Source: Paenibacillus tuaregi (GTDB lineage: Bacteria > Bacillota > Bacilli > Paenibacillales > Paenibacillaceae). From it: a stretch of 49,877 bases of DNA. The position numbers and the translations under genes were made by a program. The stretch is from NCBI RefSeq assembly GCF_900086655.1, contig NZ_LT575476.1:4239928-4289804 (forward strand). Direction: 5' to 3'. This document shows, in pieces, positions 1 to 8,447 of the stretch. Within the stretch, counting starts at the first letter, position 1, and every line of letters begins with the position of its first letter. The notes beneath the pieces were generated by a model. The model was given only the letters and a program-made list of their open reading frames with translations. It was not told where the DNA came from and made no database searches.

Positions 1-3000
1 GGCTGCGCCGCAGCTGCAGGAGGGCCTGCTCGCTTAGCGGGGCGACCTCGCCTGCGAGCAGCTTGAAGCCCTCATCCTGCTGCTGCACCGTGGCGCGCAG
101 CGCGAGCAGCGCGCCCTTCTCGATCAGCGCGCGGCTCTTGTTCCACACCTCAGGGAACAAGACCACCTCGCAGCGCTCGATCTGGTCCTCCAGTTCCATG
201 AAGGCCATCGCCTTGCCCTGCTTGGTTGTGATCGTCTTCAGGGACACCACCATTCCGGCCACAACCGTGCCGCTCTCATCCGGCGCTTCGGCCAGATCCA
301 TGAGCCGGTCGATCCCGTCCGCATCCAGAAGATGATCGTAATCATCCAGGGGATGTCCGGACAGGTAAAGCCCGAGAAGCTCGCGTTCAAAATCCAGCTG
401 CTGAACCGCAGTGAACTTTGGAATATCCGGGTACTCGATATTCCAGTTCGGCGTCTCCACGAAGTCAAACAGCTGAATTTGCAGGTCGTCCCGCTCTTTC
501 CGCCACTTTAAGGCCGCTTCCACCGTCTCATCCAGCATTGCGAGCAGCTGGGCCCGGTGACCTGGCAGGGAATCGAAGGCCCCTCCCTGGATTAAAGACT
601 CAATGACGCGCTTGTTGCACACCCGCAGATCCACCCTGCGGCAGAAATCAAGCAGGCTGTCGAACGGCTGCTCCTTGCGGACACGAAGGATGCTCTCCAT
701 CGCCTGGGTGCCCACATTCTTGATCGCTGCCAGGCCAAACCGGATTACACCGGGTGAACCCGCTTCGTCTGAGGCCTGCGGGGTAAACAGCACCCCGCTG
801 TGATTCACATCAGGCGGCAGCACCTTGATGTCCATTCTGCGGCATTCGACAATATATTCCGCCACCTTGCGGTGGCTGCCCATCACGGCCGTAAGCATGG
901 AAGCCATGAAATGCACTGGATAATGCGCCTTCAGATAAGCCGTCTGGAAGGCAAGCACCCCATAAGCCGCTGCATGGGCACGGGGGAAGCCGTAGTCTGC
1001 GAACCGGACGATCATATCATAAACGGCGTTCGCATCCTCAGCGGAGTATCCCTGAGCGAGGCTGCCCTTTACAAAATGCTCCCGCTGCTCATCCAGCACC
1101 TCGCGCTTCTTCTTGGACACCGCCCGCCGAAGCAGATCCGACTCCCCCAGTGAGAAGCCGGCCATGGATGAAGCAATCTTCATAATCTGCTCTTGGTAAA
1201 CGATGATGCCGTAGGTATCGGACAGATAAGGCTCAAGATCAGGATGTGGATAGCTGACCTTCTCGTCCCCGTGCTTGCCCGCAATATATTTCGGAATGAA
1301 CTCCATCGGACCCGGCCGGTAGAGGGCGAGCACAGAAATAATATCTTCGAATTCCGACGGTTTCAGGTCCCGCAGCACACGCCGCATACCGGCAGATTCA
1401 AGCTGGAATACACCGGTTGTCTCCCCGCGCCCAAGCAGTTCATAGGTTGCAGGGTCCTCGTCTGAAATCCGGTGGAAATCCAGCTTCTCCCCCGTCTCCT
1501 CCTGAATCCACCGCAGACACCGCTCAATAATGGACAAGGTTCTAAGGCCCAGGAAATCCATCTTGAGCAGACCGATAGATTCGAGGCTCTCCATGGAATA
1601 TTGGGTCAGTGCCGTTGTCTCGCTCCCTTCCTGAAGCGGGACGGCGTCTGTCAAAGGATCGCGTGAAATGACGACACCTGCCGCATGGGTTGAGGCATGA
1701 CGCGGCATGCCTTCGACCTTCTTCGCCATATCCAGCAAATTTCGCGTACGCTGCTGGGATTCATACAAGGCTTTCAGATCGGGGCTTGACTCCAGCGCCC
1801 GGCGGATACTTATCCCGGGAATCAGCTTGGCCACCTTGTCCACCTCCCCGAACGGAACATTAAGAACCCGTCCAACGTCCCTGACGGCTGCACGGGCAGC
1901 CATGGTGCCAAAGGTGATAATCTGGGCCACATGCCCGGCCCCATATTTGTCAACGACATAAGCGATGACCTCATCCCGGCGCTCGTCACTGAAGTCGATA
2001 TCAATATCAGGCATCGTAACCCGCTCGGGATTAAGAAAGCGTTCAAAGAGCAGATTGTATTTCATCGGATCAACATCCGTAATCCGCAGGACGTAAGCAA
2101 CCAGACTTCCGGCGGACGAACCCCGGCCCGGTCCGGTTGCGATCCCCTTCCGGTGCGCGTAGGCAATGAAATCCCACACAATCAGGAAATAATCAGAGAA
2201 GCCCATTCGCTCAATGACGCCGAGCTCGTACTCAAGACGCTGCTCCAGTTCCGATCTGCGCTCCGCATCAGTCCACCGCGGGGTCGCCTTGTAGCGCGCC
2301 TCCAGCCCCTCCCGGCAGAGCTCAGCCAGATACCCGGACGCTGTCTTGCCTTCCGGGATGGGACGGTAGGCAGGCAGAATATGCCGGCCGAATTCGAGCT
2401 CAAGCTCACACTTATCCGCAATCACGCAAGTATTGCGGATAGCCTCTGGAATGTGGGGGAACAGGCTGTGCATTTCCTGCTGATTTTTCAAATAGAGCTG
2501 GCTGGTCGGGATCTTCAGCCGTTCTTCGTCGTCCACCGTTTTCCCCGTACCGATACAGATCAGCACATCCTGAACCTCGGCGTCCTGCTGCTCCAGATAA
2601 TGCACATCGTTTGTGGCCACCAGACTGATCCCTGTTTCCTCGGCCAGCTGAACCAGCAGCGGATTGACCTTCTTCTGCTCAGGCAGCCCATGATCCTGAA
2701 GCTCAAGGTAGAAGTCTTCTCCAAACACTGACTTAAAGCGTATGGCGGCCCGCTTGGCTTCCTCATTTCTGCCGTTCAGCAAGTGCTGTGGAATCTCACC
2801 GCCAAGACAGGCACTTAGCGCGATAATGCCTTCGCTGTATTTCTCTAAGATTTCCCAGTCAATCCTAGGCTTATAATGAAAACCCTCCAGATGTCCCATA
2901 GAAATCAGCTTCATCAAGTTCTTGTAGCCGGTCATATTCTTCGCAAGTAGAATCAAATGATAGATCGGCTGATCCTTGCGGCTGCCTCTCTCCTTGCGTG

Positions 3001-3220
3001 AACCTGCCGTGAAATAAGCCTCACAGCCCAGGATCGGCTTGATCCCATGGGCCAGACATAATTTATAAAAAGGGATTGCCCCGTACATCACCCCATGATC
3101 CGTAAGCGCAAGTGCTTTCATCCCGAAGCCCGCTGCCGTCTTGACCAGATCTTCCAGCCTGGCTGCCCCGTCCAGCAGACTATATTCGCTGTGCACATGC
3201 AGGTGAACAAAGTTGTCCAT
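1..3220 (-). CDS. dnaE: DNA polymerase III subunit alpha DnaE, 3' end cut by the window
   Basis: Replicative DNA polymerase of the DnaE type (in Firmicutes it works beside PolC, extending primers on the lagging strand). About 1073 codons are visible. The N-terminal PHP domain begins MDNFVHLHVHSEYSLLDG. The palm carries GPGRGSSAGSLVAY and the catalytic aspartate motif PDIDIDFSD near residue 405. A fingers/helix-hairpin-helix region follows, and the visible end (…IAGEVAPLSEQ-like) lies in the OB-fold region. Family members run about 1100-1200 residues, so only the last ~100 should be missing. The ATG at 3220 is preceded by GGAGGAAGG. It is divergent from the ytrH group, the neighbourhood also known around Bacillus dnaE. 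Nothing suggests a break in the visible part. Confidence 0.97.
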   Translation of the reverse strand, partial: MDNFVHLHVHSEYSLLDGAARLEDLVKTAAGFGMKALALTDHGVMYGAIPFYKLCLAHGIKPILGCEAYFTAGSRKERGSRKDQPIYHLILLAKNMTGYKNLMKLISMGHLEGFHYKPRIDWEILEKYSEGIIALSACLGGEIPQHLLNGRNEEAKRAAIRFKSVFGEDFYLELQDHGLPEQKKVNPLLVQLAEETGISLVATNDVHYLEQQDAEVQDVLICIGTGKTVDDEERLKIPTSQLYLKNQQEMHSLFPHIPEAIRNTCVIADKCELELEFGRHILPAYRPIPEGKTASGYLAELCREGLEARYKATPRWTDAERRSELEQRLEYELGVIERMGFSDYFLIVWDFIAYAHRKGIATGPGRGSSAGSLVAYVLRITDVDPMKYNLLFERFLNPERVTMPDIDIDFSDERRDEVIAYVVDKYGAGHVAQIITFGTMAARAAVRDVGRVLNVPFGEVDKVAKLIPGISIRRALESSPDLKALYESQQRTRNLLDMAKKVEGMPRHASTHAAGVVISRDPLTDAVPLQEGSETTALTQYSMESLESIGLLKMDFLGLRTLSIIERCLRWIQEETGEKLDFHRISDEDPATYELLGRGETTGVFQLESAGMRRVLRDLKPSEFEDIISVLALYRPGPMEFIPKYIAGKHGDEKVSYPHPDLEPYLSDTYGIIVYQEQIMKIASSMAGFSLGESDLLRRAVSKKKREVLDEQREHFVKGSLAQGYSAEDANAVYDMIVRFADYGFPRAHAAAYGVLAFQTAYLKAHYPVHFMASMLTAVMGSHRKVAEYIVECRRMDIKVLPPDVNHSGVLFTPQASDEAGSPGVIRFGLAAIKNVGTQAMESILRVRKEQPFDSLLDFCRRVDLRVCNKRVIESLIQGGAFDSLPGHRAQLLAMLDETVEAALKWRKERDDLQIQLFDFVETPNWNIEYPDIPKFTAVQQLDFERELLGLYLSGHPLDDYDHLLDADGIDRLMDLAEAPDESGTVVAGMVVSLKTITTKQGKAMAFMELEDQIERCEVVLFPEVWNKSRALIEKGALLALRATVQQQDEGFKLLAGEVAPLSEQALLQLRRS

Positions 3221-3293
3221 AAGCAGCTTCCTTCCTCCGTCACTTGAGGGCGGTAATCTTCAAAAAAATAATGTGATGCTTAACAAATATTTT

Positions 3294-3324
3294 ATCATAG
3301 ACCATTCAAAAGCGCCCATACAAT
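3294..3324 (+). promoter_or_regulatory. Sigma-E-like promoter in front of ytrH
   Basis: CATACAAT at 3317-3324 matches the sigma-E -10 consensus exactly. A TCATAG-like -35 sits about 15 bases upstream at 3295-3300. It lies ~80 bases before ytrH, and ytrHI are known mother-cell sporulation genes in Bacillus, so the context fits. The -35 is imperfect. Confidence 0.55.
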
Positions 3325-3403
3325 GGTATAGGAGAACCGGGACAAGCGAAAACAAGGCAGCGATTGGATTTGGAGTGGACCACAATAGAAAAGGAGGGTA
3401 AGC

Positions 3404-3733
3404 ATGAGCACATTTATCAGCAAGGCTCTGCTTGATTTCTTCATTGCGTTTGGCATCGTGCTGGGAGGATCTCTGCTGGGCGGGATCGGTGCCGTTGTCT
3501 CCCTTCAGCCGCCAACTCAGACGATGCTGGATGTCTCAGACCGGATCAAAATATGGGCGCTTGCGGCGGCCATTGGGGGAACCATTGATCCGATGAGGGT
3601 GATTGAGAGCAACTTTTTTGACGGCAACCTGTCGCCGGTGATCAAACAAATCTTGTTTCTGTTGTTTGCTTTCATCGGGGCCCACCTTGGCTCAGAGCTG
3701 GTCAAGTGGGTCTGCGGCGGGGGGAAGAACTGA
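3404..3733 (+). CDS. ytrH: Sporulation membrane protein YtrH
   Basis: 109-residue integral membrane protein of the YtrH family, needed for normal spore cortex and coat formation in Bacillus. Residues ~5-33 form a glycine-rich membrane helix (AFGIVLGGSLLGGIGAVVSL). A second helix lies near 48-60 and a third near 80-100 (ILFLLFAFIGAHLGSELV). GGAGGGTAAGC precedes the ATG at the usual distance. The stop is directly followed by the ytrI start at 3734, so the two are almost certainly co-translated. The sigma-E-like promoter upstream supports mother-cell expression. Length and hydrophobic pattern match the family. Confidence 0.9.
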   Translation: MSTFISKALLDFFIAFGIVLGGSLLGGIGAVVSLQPPTQTMLDVSDRIKIWALAAAIGGTIDPMRVIESNFFDGNLSPVIKQILFLLFAFIGAHLGSELVKWVCGGGKN

Positions 3734-4225
3734 ATGGAGACCGGAAATCCAAGGAACCGTGTCCGCATCTTTGCCCAATTCACAGGGATATTTATATTGG
3801 GAATGGTTATAGGCGCAGTCATATACAACGGGATCTTCCACCTAAGCTACAATCAGCTGTGGATTGAGAACAAGGATCTGCAGATCGAACTGAACCAGGC
3901 GCTCGACGAGATGAAGACCATGAAAAAGTTCAGCAAGCGCCAGACCATTATCAAGTCCATCAAAATCCGCGTGGAAGAGAGCGAGCACACCCTGGACGCC
4001 GTGGCTTCCAAGGAAATCGTGCAGAAGCTGCAGGAGGAGCTGCAGGTTCTGCGGGGACGGAGCATGTTTGAAATCGATACCGATGCCAAGATGGCCCGAA
4101 CCTTTCTTAACCGCAAAATCTATATCGTTCGTGAGAAGGAATTCTCCGTACAGATCAAGACCATGCTCGTCAGTGAAGGCGTCCTGCAGATTTGGATTGA
4201 GGTGAAACCGTATGTCCGGAGCTGA
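3734..4225 (+). CDS. ytrI: Sporulation membrane protein YtrI
   Basis: 163 residues. One membrane helix lies at ~12-34 (IFAQFTGIFILGMVIGAVIY), followed by a charged heptad-rich coiled coil at ~45-105 (ENKDLQIELNQALDEMKTMKK) and a small C-terminal domain, so it is a single-pass protein with most of its mass on one side of the membrane. The start directly abuts the ytrH stop. In Bacillus YtrI acts with YtrH during sporulation. The family assignment rests on topology, length and the invariant dnaE-ytrH-ytrI neighbourhood. Confidence 0.87.
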   Translation: METGNPRNRVRIFAQFTGIFILGMVIGAVIYNGIFHLSYNQLWIENKDLQIELNQALDEMKTMKKFSKRQTIIKSIKIRVEESEHTLDAVASKEIVQKLQEELQVLRGRSMFEIDTDAKMARTFLNRKIYIVREKEFSVQIKTMLVSEGVLQIWIEVKPYVRS

Positions 4226-4275
4226 TCTTTCATGGTACAATCAGTTCAGACTGTTCATTTACAAAGGAGCTGCTC

Positions 4276-4578
4276 TTGTACATGATTCAAACGATTGAAT
4301 ATGTTCTGTACGCTATACTCATTATCGCATGTGTGGGCTCGGTCTATTTCAGCCTGCGCTCCCGCCGGTCTACCGATCCTGCCGCACGCGGCCTGTACGC
4401 GGCCAAGATGAATGTAAGCATGGGCGTGATGCTGATCGTGCTTGCCATTATCCAGATGTTCATGTTCAGCGGATCAACGATCCGGGTAATCATCGGGGCC
4501 TTGTTTATGGTGCTTGGAGCCTTTAATATCTTTGCCGGTCTGCGCAATATCGGTTTCTATTCACGCAGACAGCCTTAA
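4276..4578 (+). CDS. ytpI: YtpI family membrane protein
   Basis: 100-residue membrane protein with three predicted helices: residues ~8-27, 47-67 (VSMGVMLIVLAIIQMFMFSG) and 68-90. Function is unknown; the name comes from the YtpI family and its position after ytrI and before ytoI, the same order as in Bacillus. Start choice is open: AAAGGAG at 4263-4269 is 6 bases from a TTG at 4276 and 12 from the ATG at 4282, so TTG is preferred. It converges on ytoI with only 5 bases between stop codons and no clear terminator between them. Confidence 0.8.
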   Translation: MYMIQTIEYVLYAILIIACVGSVYFSLRSRRSTDPAARGLYAAKMNVSMGVMLIVLAIIQMFMFSGSTIRVIIGALFMVLGAFNIFAGLRNIGFYSRRQP

Positions 4579-4583
4579 GAAGC

Positions 4584-5921
4584 TTACGCATGATCTATAG
4601 ACTGGAGCGTCATCACCGCTTTAGCAACCAGACTGTCTTGATGGGTCATGGCGATTTCCAGTTTGCATGCGCGGCGGCTTATCTCCAGTACGACCGGAGA
4701 GATGACCACCGGATTCTCAATTTGGACCGGGCGCACGAAATATGTGGTCATATTATCCACAATATGATCATTGCCGCTCACATCCTTGGCGGCGCTAAGA
4801 CCGGCCTGGCTCATCAGGGCGGTCAACACTCCTTCTGAAATCGTCCCCAGGTTGGTTGACATTTGCGGTGTGATCATCCCGTGGAAGAACAGCCTGCCGT
4901 CTTCTCCCCGCTCCTCCGCGAACCCGTTCCACATCAGATGCTCAAAGGTTTCTCCCAGTTGAGGCTGATTGCGGGCGTCCCGCATCGCCTGCAGAACCTC
5001 CTTGCGCGTGACCGAGGAGATCAGCTTGCGGTTGCGATCCACAATCGGCAGGAAATCTATTCCTTCCCACATCATAATCTGTGCGGCTGAAGCCAGGGAA
5101 GTCTGCATGCCTGCCGTAATCGGGTGACGGGTGAGCAGCTTCTCAATGCTAGAATCTCCTGGAATATCCTCCACATCCTTACGGCTGATAATCCCGATGA
5201 CCCTGTTCCACTCATCCACAACTGGAAAACGCTGATAACCCGTCTCTTCAGCCAGCTTCTCGAAGTCTGACACATTGCTGCTGACCTTCAAGGTGTTCAC
5301 CTTAACCCGGGAAGGGACAATATCCTCCACCAGCATAATTTTCTTCTTGATCAGGCGGTCGAAGATCGCGCGGTTGATCATGGATGCTACGGTGAACGTA
5401 TCATGCCTGGAAGAGATAATCGGCAAGCTCAGCTTGTCGGCGAGCTGTTTCACCTCACGGCTTGTCCCGAATCCACCGGTAATCAGAACTCCCGCCCCCT
5501 GCTCCAGCGCCAGGAAGTGAGCGTCTTCCCGGTTGCCGACGATAAGAAGACTTCCCGCGTCAATATAACGGGCCATCGCATCAATTTTCATTGCTCCGAT
5601 AACATATTTGTGCAGCGTCTTCTGAAGGCCTTCTTCAGCACCGCCAAGCACATGGCCTTCCACGATGTCCACAACCTCCCCAAAGGTAAGCTGTTCGGAA
5701 ATATTTCGCGGCTTCTTCTCCACCCGGACTGTACCTATGCGTTCTTTGGTAATGACAATGCCCAGGTTCTCCGCTTCCTTCACTGCCCGGTAGGCGGTGC
5801 CTTCACTTACTCCCAGGTGCTTCGCCAGCTTGCGCACCGAGATTTTTGTACCAATCTGAAGACTTTCAATATGCTGAAGAAGCTGCTCATGCTTGCTTAT
5901 GGATTCCTCATGGCCTTCCAA
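4584..5921 (-). CDS. ytoI: DRTGG/CBS/hotdog regulatory protein YtoI
   Basis: 445 residues with four parts in order. An N-terminal winged-helix region (~10-70, with HLGVSEGTAYRAVKEAENLG) looks like a GntR-type DNA-binding domain. A DRTGG domain follows (~80-190), then two CBS repeats (~195-310, usually binding adenosyl nucleotides), then a C-terminal hotdog thioesterase-like domain (~325-440). The same architecture defines Bacillus YtoI, whose target is not known. The start is a TTG at 5921 with GGAGGG eight bases upstream; no in-frame ATG lies nearby. It is transcribed alone and convergently with ytpI. A nucleotide-sensing transcription factor is a reasonable inference, not shown. Confidence 0.88.
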   Translation of the reverse strand: MEGHEESISKHEQLLQHIESLQIGTKISVRKLAKHLGVSEGTAYRAVKEAENLGIVITKERIGTVRVEKKPRNISEQLTFGEVVDIVEGHVLGGAEEGLQKTLHKYVIGAMKIDAMARYIDAGSLLIVGNREDAHFLALEQGAGVLITGGFGTSREVKQLADKLSLPIISSRHDTFTVASMINRAIFDRLIKKKIMLVEDIVPSRVKVNTLKVSSNVSDFEKLAEETGYQRFPVVDEWNRVIGIISRKDVEDIPGDSSIEKLLTRHPITAGMQTSLASAAQIMMWEGIDFLPIVDRNRKLISSVTRKEVLQAMRDARNQPQLGETFEHLMWNGFAEERGEDGRLFFHGMITPQMSTNLGTISEGVLTALMSQAGLSAAKDVSGNDHIVDNMTTYFVRPVQIENPVVISPVVLEISRRACKLEIAMTHQDSLVAKAVMTLQSIDHA

Positions 5922-6021
5922 CTGTTATACCCTCCGATCAAATCTGTACTATTCTGTATCTATTATACATCTCTGAACGGCAAAATACACACGGCTTAAG
6001 TCTATCTGCCTGCCACAGCAT

Positions 6022-6050
6022 AAAAAAGACGGTACCTTCAAGGCACCGTC
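6022..6050 (-). terminator. Rho-independent terminator of the small membrane protein gene
   Basis: GACGGTACC-TTCAA-GGCACCGTC forms a 9-position stem (one non-Watson-Crick pair). Read on the minus strand it is followed by TTTTTTA. It lies 25 bases beyond the stop of the gene at 6075. Confidence 0.85.
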
Positions 6051-6074
6051 CCTCCGTTATTCCGCAGCCAAAGC

Positions 6075-6362
6075 TTATGAGCTTGGGCGCTCTTCATTCC
6101 GCGCCGCCCATTTCCGCTGCCATTCATTCAGCTTCGCCCTGCGGACCTGTTCAAGCGCCCGCTGCTTCTCGGCGTCCACACCGAGAATGAAATGCAGATG
6201 GGCTCCTATGACCAGAAAGGCAAAAGCTGCCCATACCATGCCAAATGCGGACACCCAGCCCGCTCCGGGCGAGAATGAGATCATGGGCAGGGCATACACG
6301 AGCATCCCCAGCGCAATCACCAAATAAATAATGTGCTTCCACTTGCTTGGCTTCGCCATCAT
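6075..6362 (-). CDS. Small two-helix membrane protein of unknown function
   Basis: 95 residues that I cannot place in a named family. Two hydrophobic helices (~11-31, IIYLVIALGMLVYALPMISF, and ~38-60) are followed by a basic, amphipathic tail (EKQRALEQVRRAKLNEWQRKW) that should sit in the cytoplasm. AAGGAGAT stands ~10 bases before two adjacent ATG codons (6362 and 6359). It is a single gene with its own terminator just downstream. No function is claimed. Confidence 0.75.
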   Translation of the reverse strand: MMAKPSKWKHIIYLVIALGMLVYALPMISFSPGAGWVSAFGMVWAAFAFLVIGAHLHFILGVDAEKQRALEQVRRAKLNEWQRKWAARNEERPSS

Positions 6363-6470
6363 TCAAACATCTCCTTCACTCTCTTAATCTATATTTCTAC
6401 TCTATGAAGGAGATGTTCCAATTATGAGACAAGCACAAAAAAAATATGAATCAGCCGATTAGCATGCCTC

Positions 6471-6815
6471 TTATTCAGAATGGCCGTACAAATGCTGAAG
6501 ACTGTCGGCGATGATTTTGTTCACATCCTGAATAATCACGCTAAGGCGCTGTTCCGCTTCAAACAACCGGCGGATGTTCAGGTTAAGGCTGAGCACCTCG
6601 AACTGCTTCTCCATCTGCTCCATCTCTTCCGGTGAAGGCATGTCCCCGGACATCATCCGCTGCTGAAGCTCATTCTGACGGGTGCGGAAATTATCCAGCA
6701 TCCCTTTGCTCTGCGGATCGGCATCAATTAGCTTTACGGCAGCCATGATTTCCTGTACCTCCGGGCTGTCCTTCATGGCTTTTGCCAAATCGTGGGCCTT
6801 ATCGTAAATGTTCAT
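6471..6815 (-). CDS. yheA: YlbF/YmcA family protein, YheA-like
   Basis: 114-residue all-helical protein of the YlbF/YmcA/YheA family (DUF964). It has NIYDKAHDLAKAMKDSPE at the N-terminus, DNFRTRQNELQQRMMSG in the middle and FEAEQRLSVIIQDVNKII near the end, the closest resemblance being Bacillus YheA. YlbF and YmcA themselves form a complex that modulates RNase Y and sporulation/competence; YheA's role is unknown. The start at 6815 is chosen because AGGAGG lies 8 bases before it; an upstream ATG at 6842 would place that RBS inside the gene. It is divergent from the YheC/D array, echoing the Bacillus yheA-yheB-yheC-yheD neighbourhood. Confidence 0.86.
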   Translation of the reverse strand: MNIYDKAHDLAKAMKDSPEVQEIMAAVKLIDADPQSKGMLDNFRTRQNELQQRMMSGDMPSPEEMEQMEKQFEVLSLNLNIRRLFEAEQRLSVIIQDVNKIIADSLQHLYGHSE

Positions 6816-6951
6816 CTGTTGTTCCTCCTGATTCATTGTCATGATTTGTGCTGCAAAATAATCTGTCCAGCAGGAAGCGGGTCAATCACCAAGGTATATA
6901 TGTCCTCATATAGTGAATTACATGCATTCCGCAGATATCCTGCTTCAAGGG

Positions 6952-6983
6952 CTGGATGACGGCCGCAAGCGGCATTCATCCGG
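6952..6983. other. Stem-loop between yheA and the YheC/D array
   Basis: GGATG-acg-GCCGC-aa-GCGGC-att-CATCC forms a two-step hairpin with a symmetric internal loop. It lies in the 250-base divergent spacer, ~80 bases before the first array gene and ~135 before yheA. It has no T-tract, so it is not an ordinary terminator. It could be an operator or an mRNA leader structure. Confidence 0.4.
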
Positions 6984-7065
6984 CAAAATTGTATCTACCC
7001 TGATGGAATGAACCACAGCTTCATCCGGTCATTCCATAGCCTGCGGTTGGAAGGAGATCCACTTC

Positions 7066-8433
7066 ATGTCCTCCAAAAAAATATCGGTAAAGATCATGAA
7101 TCCAGGTGTGCTGGACGAAGATACCATAATCCTCGGGGAAATGATGGTCAGAAGGTGGAAAATTCCGACGAACTTCCCTATTCAGCTTTCCTTCGGATCG
7201 TTCAAGCAGAACGTACGGGTGGTATCTCTCGCCAAGTATAGCGGGATTCGGGTCAGTCAGGGATTGGCGCACAAGATGGGCCTTTACTCCAAATCCACTC
7301 TCCATCTGTCCTATAAACCCGGCTCTTCCCTGCTTCGCCTCGGGCCTGTGATCGGTGTGCTTGTCAGCCGGCACGATCCTTCATCCGCTGAAAGACCCTT
7401 TGGTCCAATCACCATGTTCTGCCGGGAGCTGGTAGGCGCCTGTCTTAAGCAGGGAGCCTATGTCTATTTCTTCACGCCGGATCACATCGGTACGAATCCT
7501 GGGCAGGTCAAGGGATGGGTGTACAGTGACGGCTGGCATCAGGTGGAGCTTCCCGCCGCCGATGTATTCTACAACCGGCTGACCTCCCGCAAGCTGGAGA
7601 ACAAACCTAGCGTACAGCATTTCATGAAAGAAGTAAAATCCCGCTACGGCAGCCATTTTTTCAATGAGAAGTTTCTAGACAAAACGGAAGTGTTCGACGC
7701 CTTAAAGCTGGACGCCTCTCTGCTCCGCTATCTGCCCGAATCTCACCAGTTCCGCAATTATGCAATGCTCAAGGCCATGTGCGCCCGTCATGCGGTCGTC
7801 TTCCTCAAGCCAGTCAGAGGCAGTCTGGGCAAAGGAATCATCCGTATCACCCGGAATCCGGAAGGGACTTACCAGACCGTGGCCACCCAAGTGGGGGGCA
7901 CCCGAAAAATGAATTTTGACTCACTGACAAAGCTGTTCGCCTCCCTATCCGGCAAAATGAAAACCACCCGCTATCAAATCCAGCAGGGGCTATCCTTGAT
8001 TGAGGTGTCGGGAAGACCTGTGGATTTCCGCGCCTTGGTTCAGAAGAACCGGCTCGGCAAGTGGGACGTCACCTCTATTGTCGCACGCATCGCAGGCACC
8101 CAGCATTTCGTCTCCAACCTGGCAAGAGGTGGAACCCTTAGCACCGTGAAGGACGCTGTTGCCAAAACGGCCCTGCCCTCTGACGTCAAGGCTAAGGCAG
8201 GAATCAGGCTGAAGAAGGCCGCACTCGATATCGCCCAAGGCATCGACGAGCAGATTCCGGCCCACTTCGGGGAGCTGGGGATCGATCTGGCCATGGATAC
8301 CAATGGTAAAATATGGCTGCTGGAGGTTAACTCCAAGCCATCCAAGAACGATAATACCCCGCTGATGGGCGGCAAGATACGTCCATCCGTTACCCGGATG
8401 CTTGACTATGCCGCCTATCTTGCCCGTCAATAA
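7066..8433 (+). CDS. yheD: YheC/YheD family ATP-grasp protein 1 (long, YheD type)
   Basis: 455 residues. An N-terminal ~95-residue domain, found only in the long paralogues, is followed by the YheC/D core opening GPVIGVLVSRHD. The ATP-grasp nucleotide loop is FLKPVRGSLGKGIIRI near residue 246. The C-terminal metal/ATP site is GELGIDLAMDTNGKIWLLEV followed by NSKP near 418. Known relatives are endospore coat-associated proteins whose substrate is unknown; ATP-grasp enzymes normally join a carboxylate to an amine or thiol through an acyl phosphate. AAGGAGAT precedes the ATG. It is the first of five tandem relatives, 14 bases before the next. Confidence 0.9.
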   Translation: MSSKKISVKIMNPGVLDEDTIILGEMMVRRWKIPTNFPIQLSFGSFKQNVRVVSLAKYSGIRVSQGLAHKMGLYSKSTLHLSYKPGSSLLRLGPVIGVLVSRHDPSSAERPFGPITMFCRELVGACLKQGAYVYFFTPDHIGTNPGQVKGWVYSDGWHQVELPAADVFYNRLTSRKLENKPSVQHFMKEVKSRYGSHFFNEKFLDKTEVFDALKLDASLLRYLPESHQFRNYAMLKAMCARHAVVFLKPVRGSLGKGIIRITRNPEGTYQTVATQVGGTRKMNFDSLTKLFASLSGKMKTTRYQIQQGLSLIEVSGRPVDFRALVQKNRLGKWDVTSIVARIAGTQHFVSNLARGGTLSTVKDAVAKTALPSDVKAKAGIRLKKAALDIAQGIDEQIPAHFGELGIDLAMDTNGKIWLLEVNSKPSKNDNTPLMGGKIRPSVTRMLDYAAYLARQ

Positions 8434-8447
8434 AGGAGGAATGGAAC

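Noticed and set aside
1931..2731. An 800-base open plus-strand frame inside dnaE
   Set aside because: It runs antisense to the conserved DnaE catalytic core, has no recognisable domain or suitable RBS, and is an effect of the codon use of dnaE.
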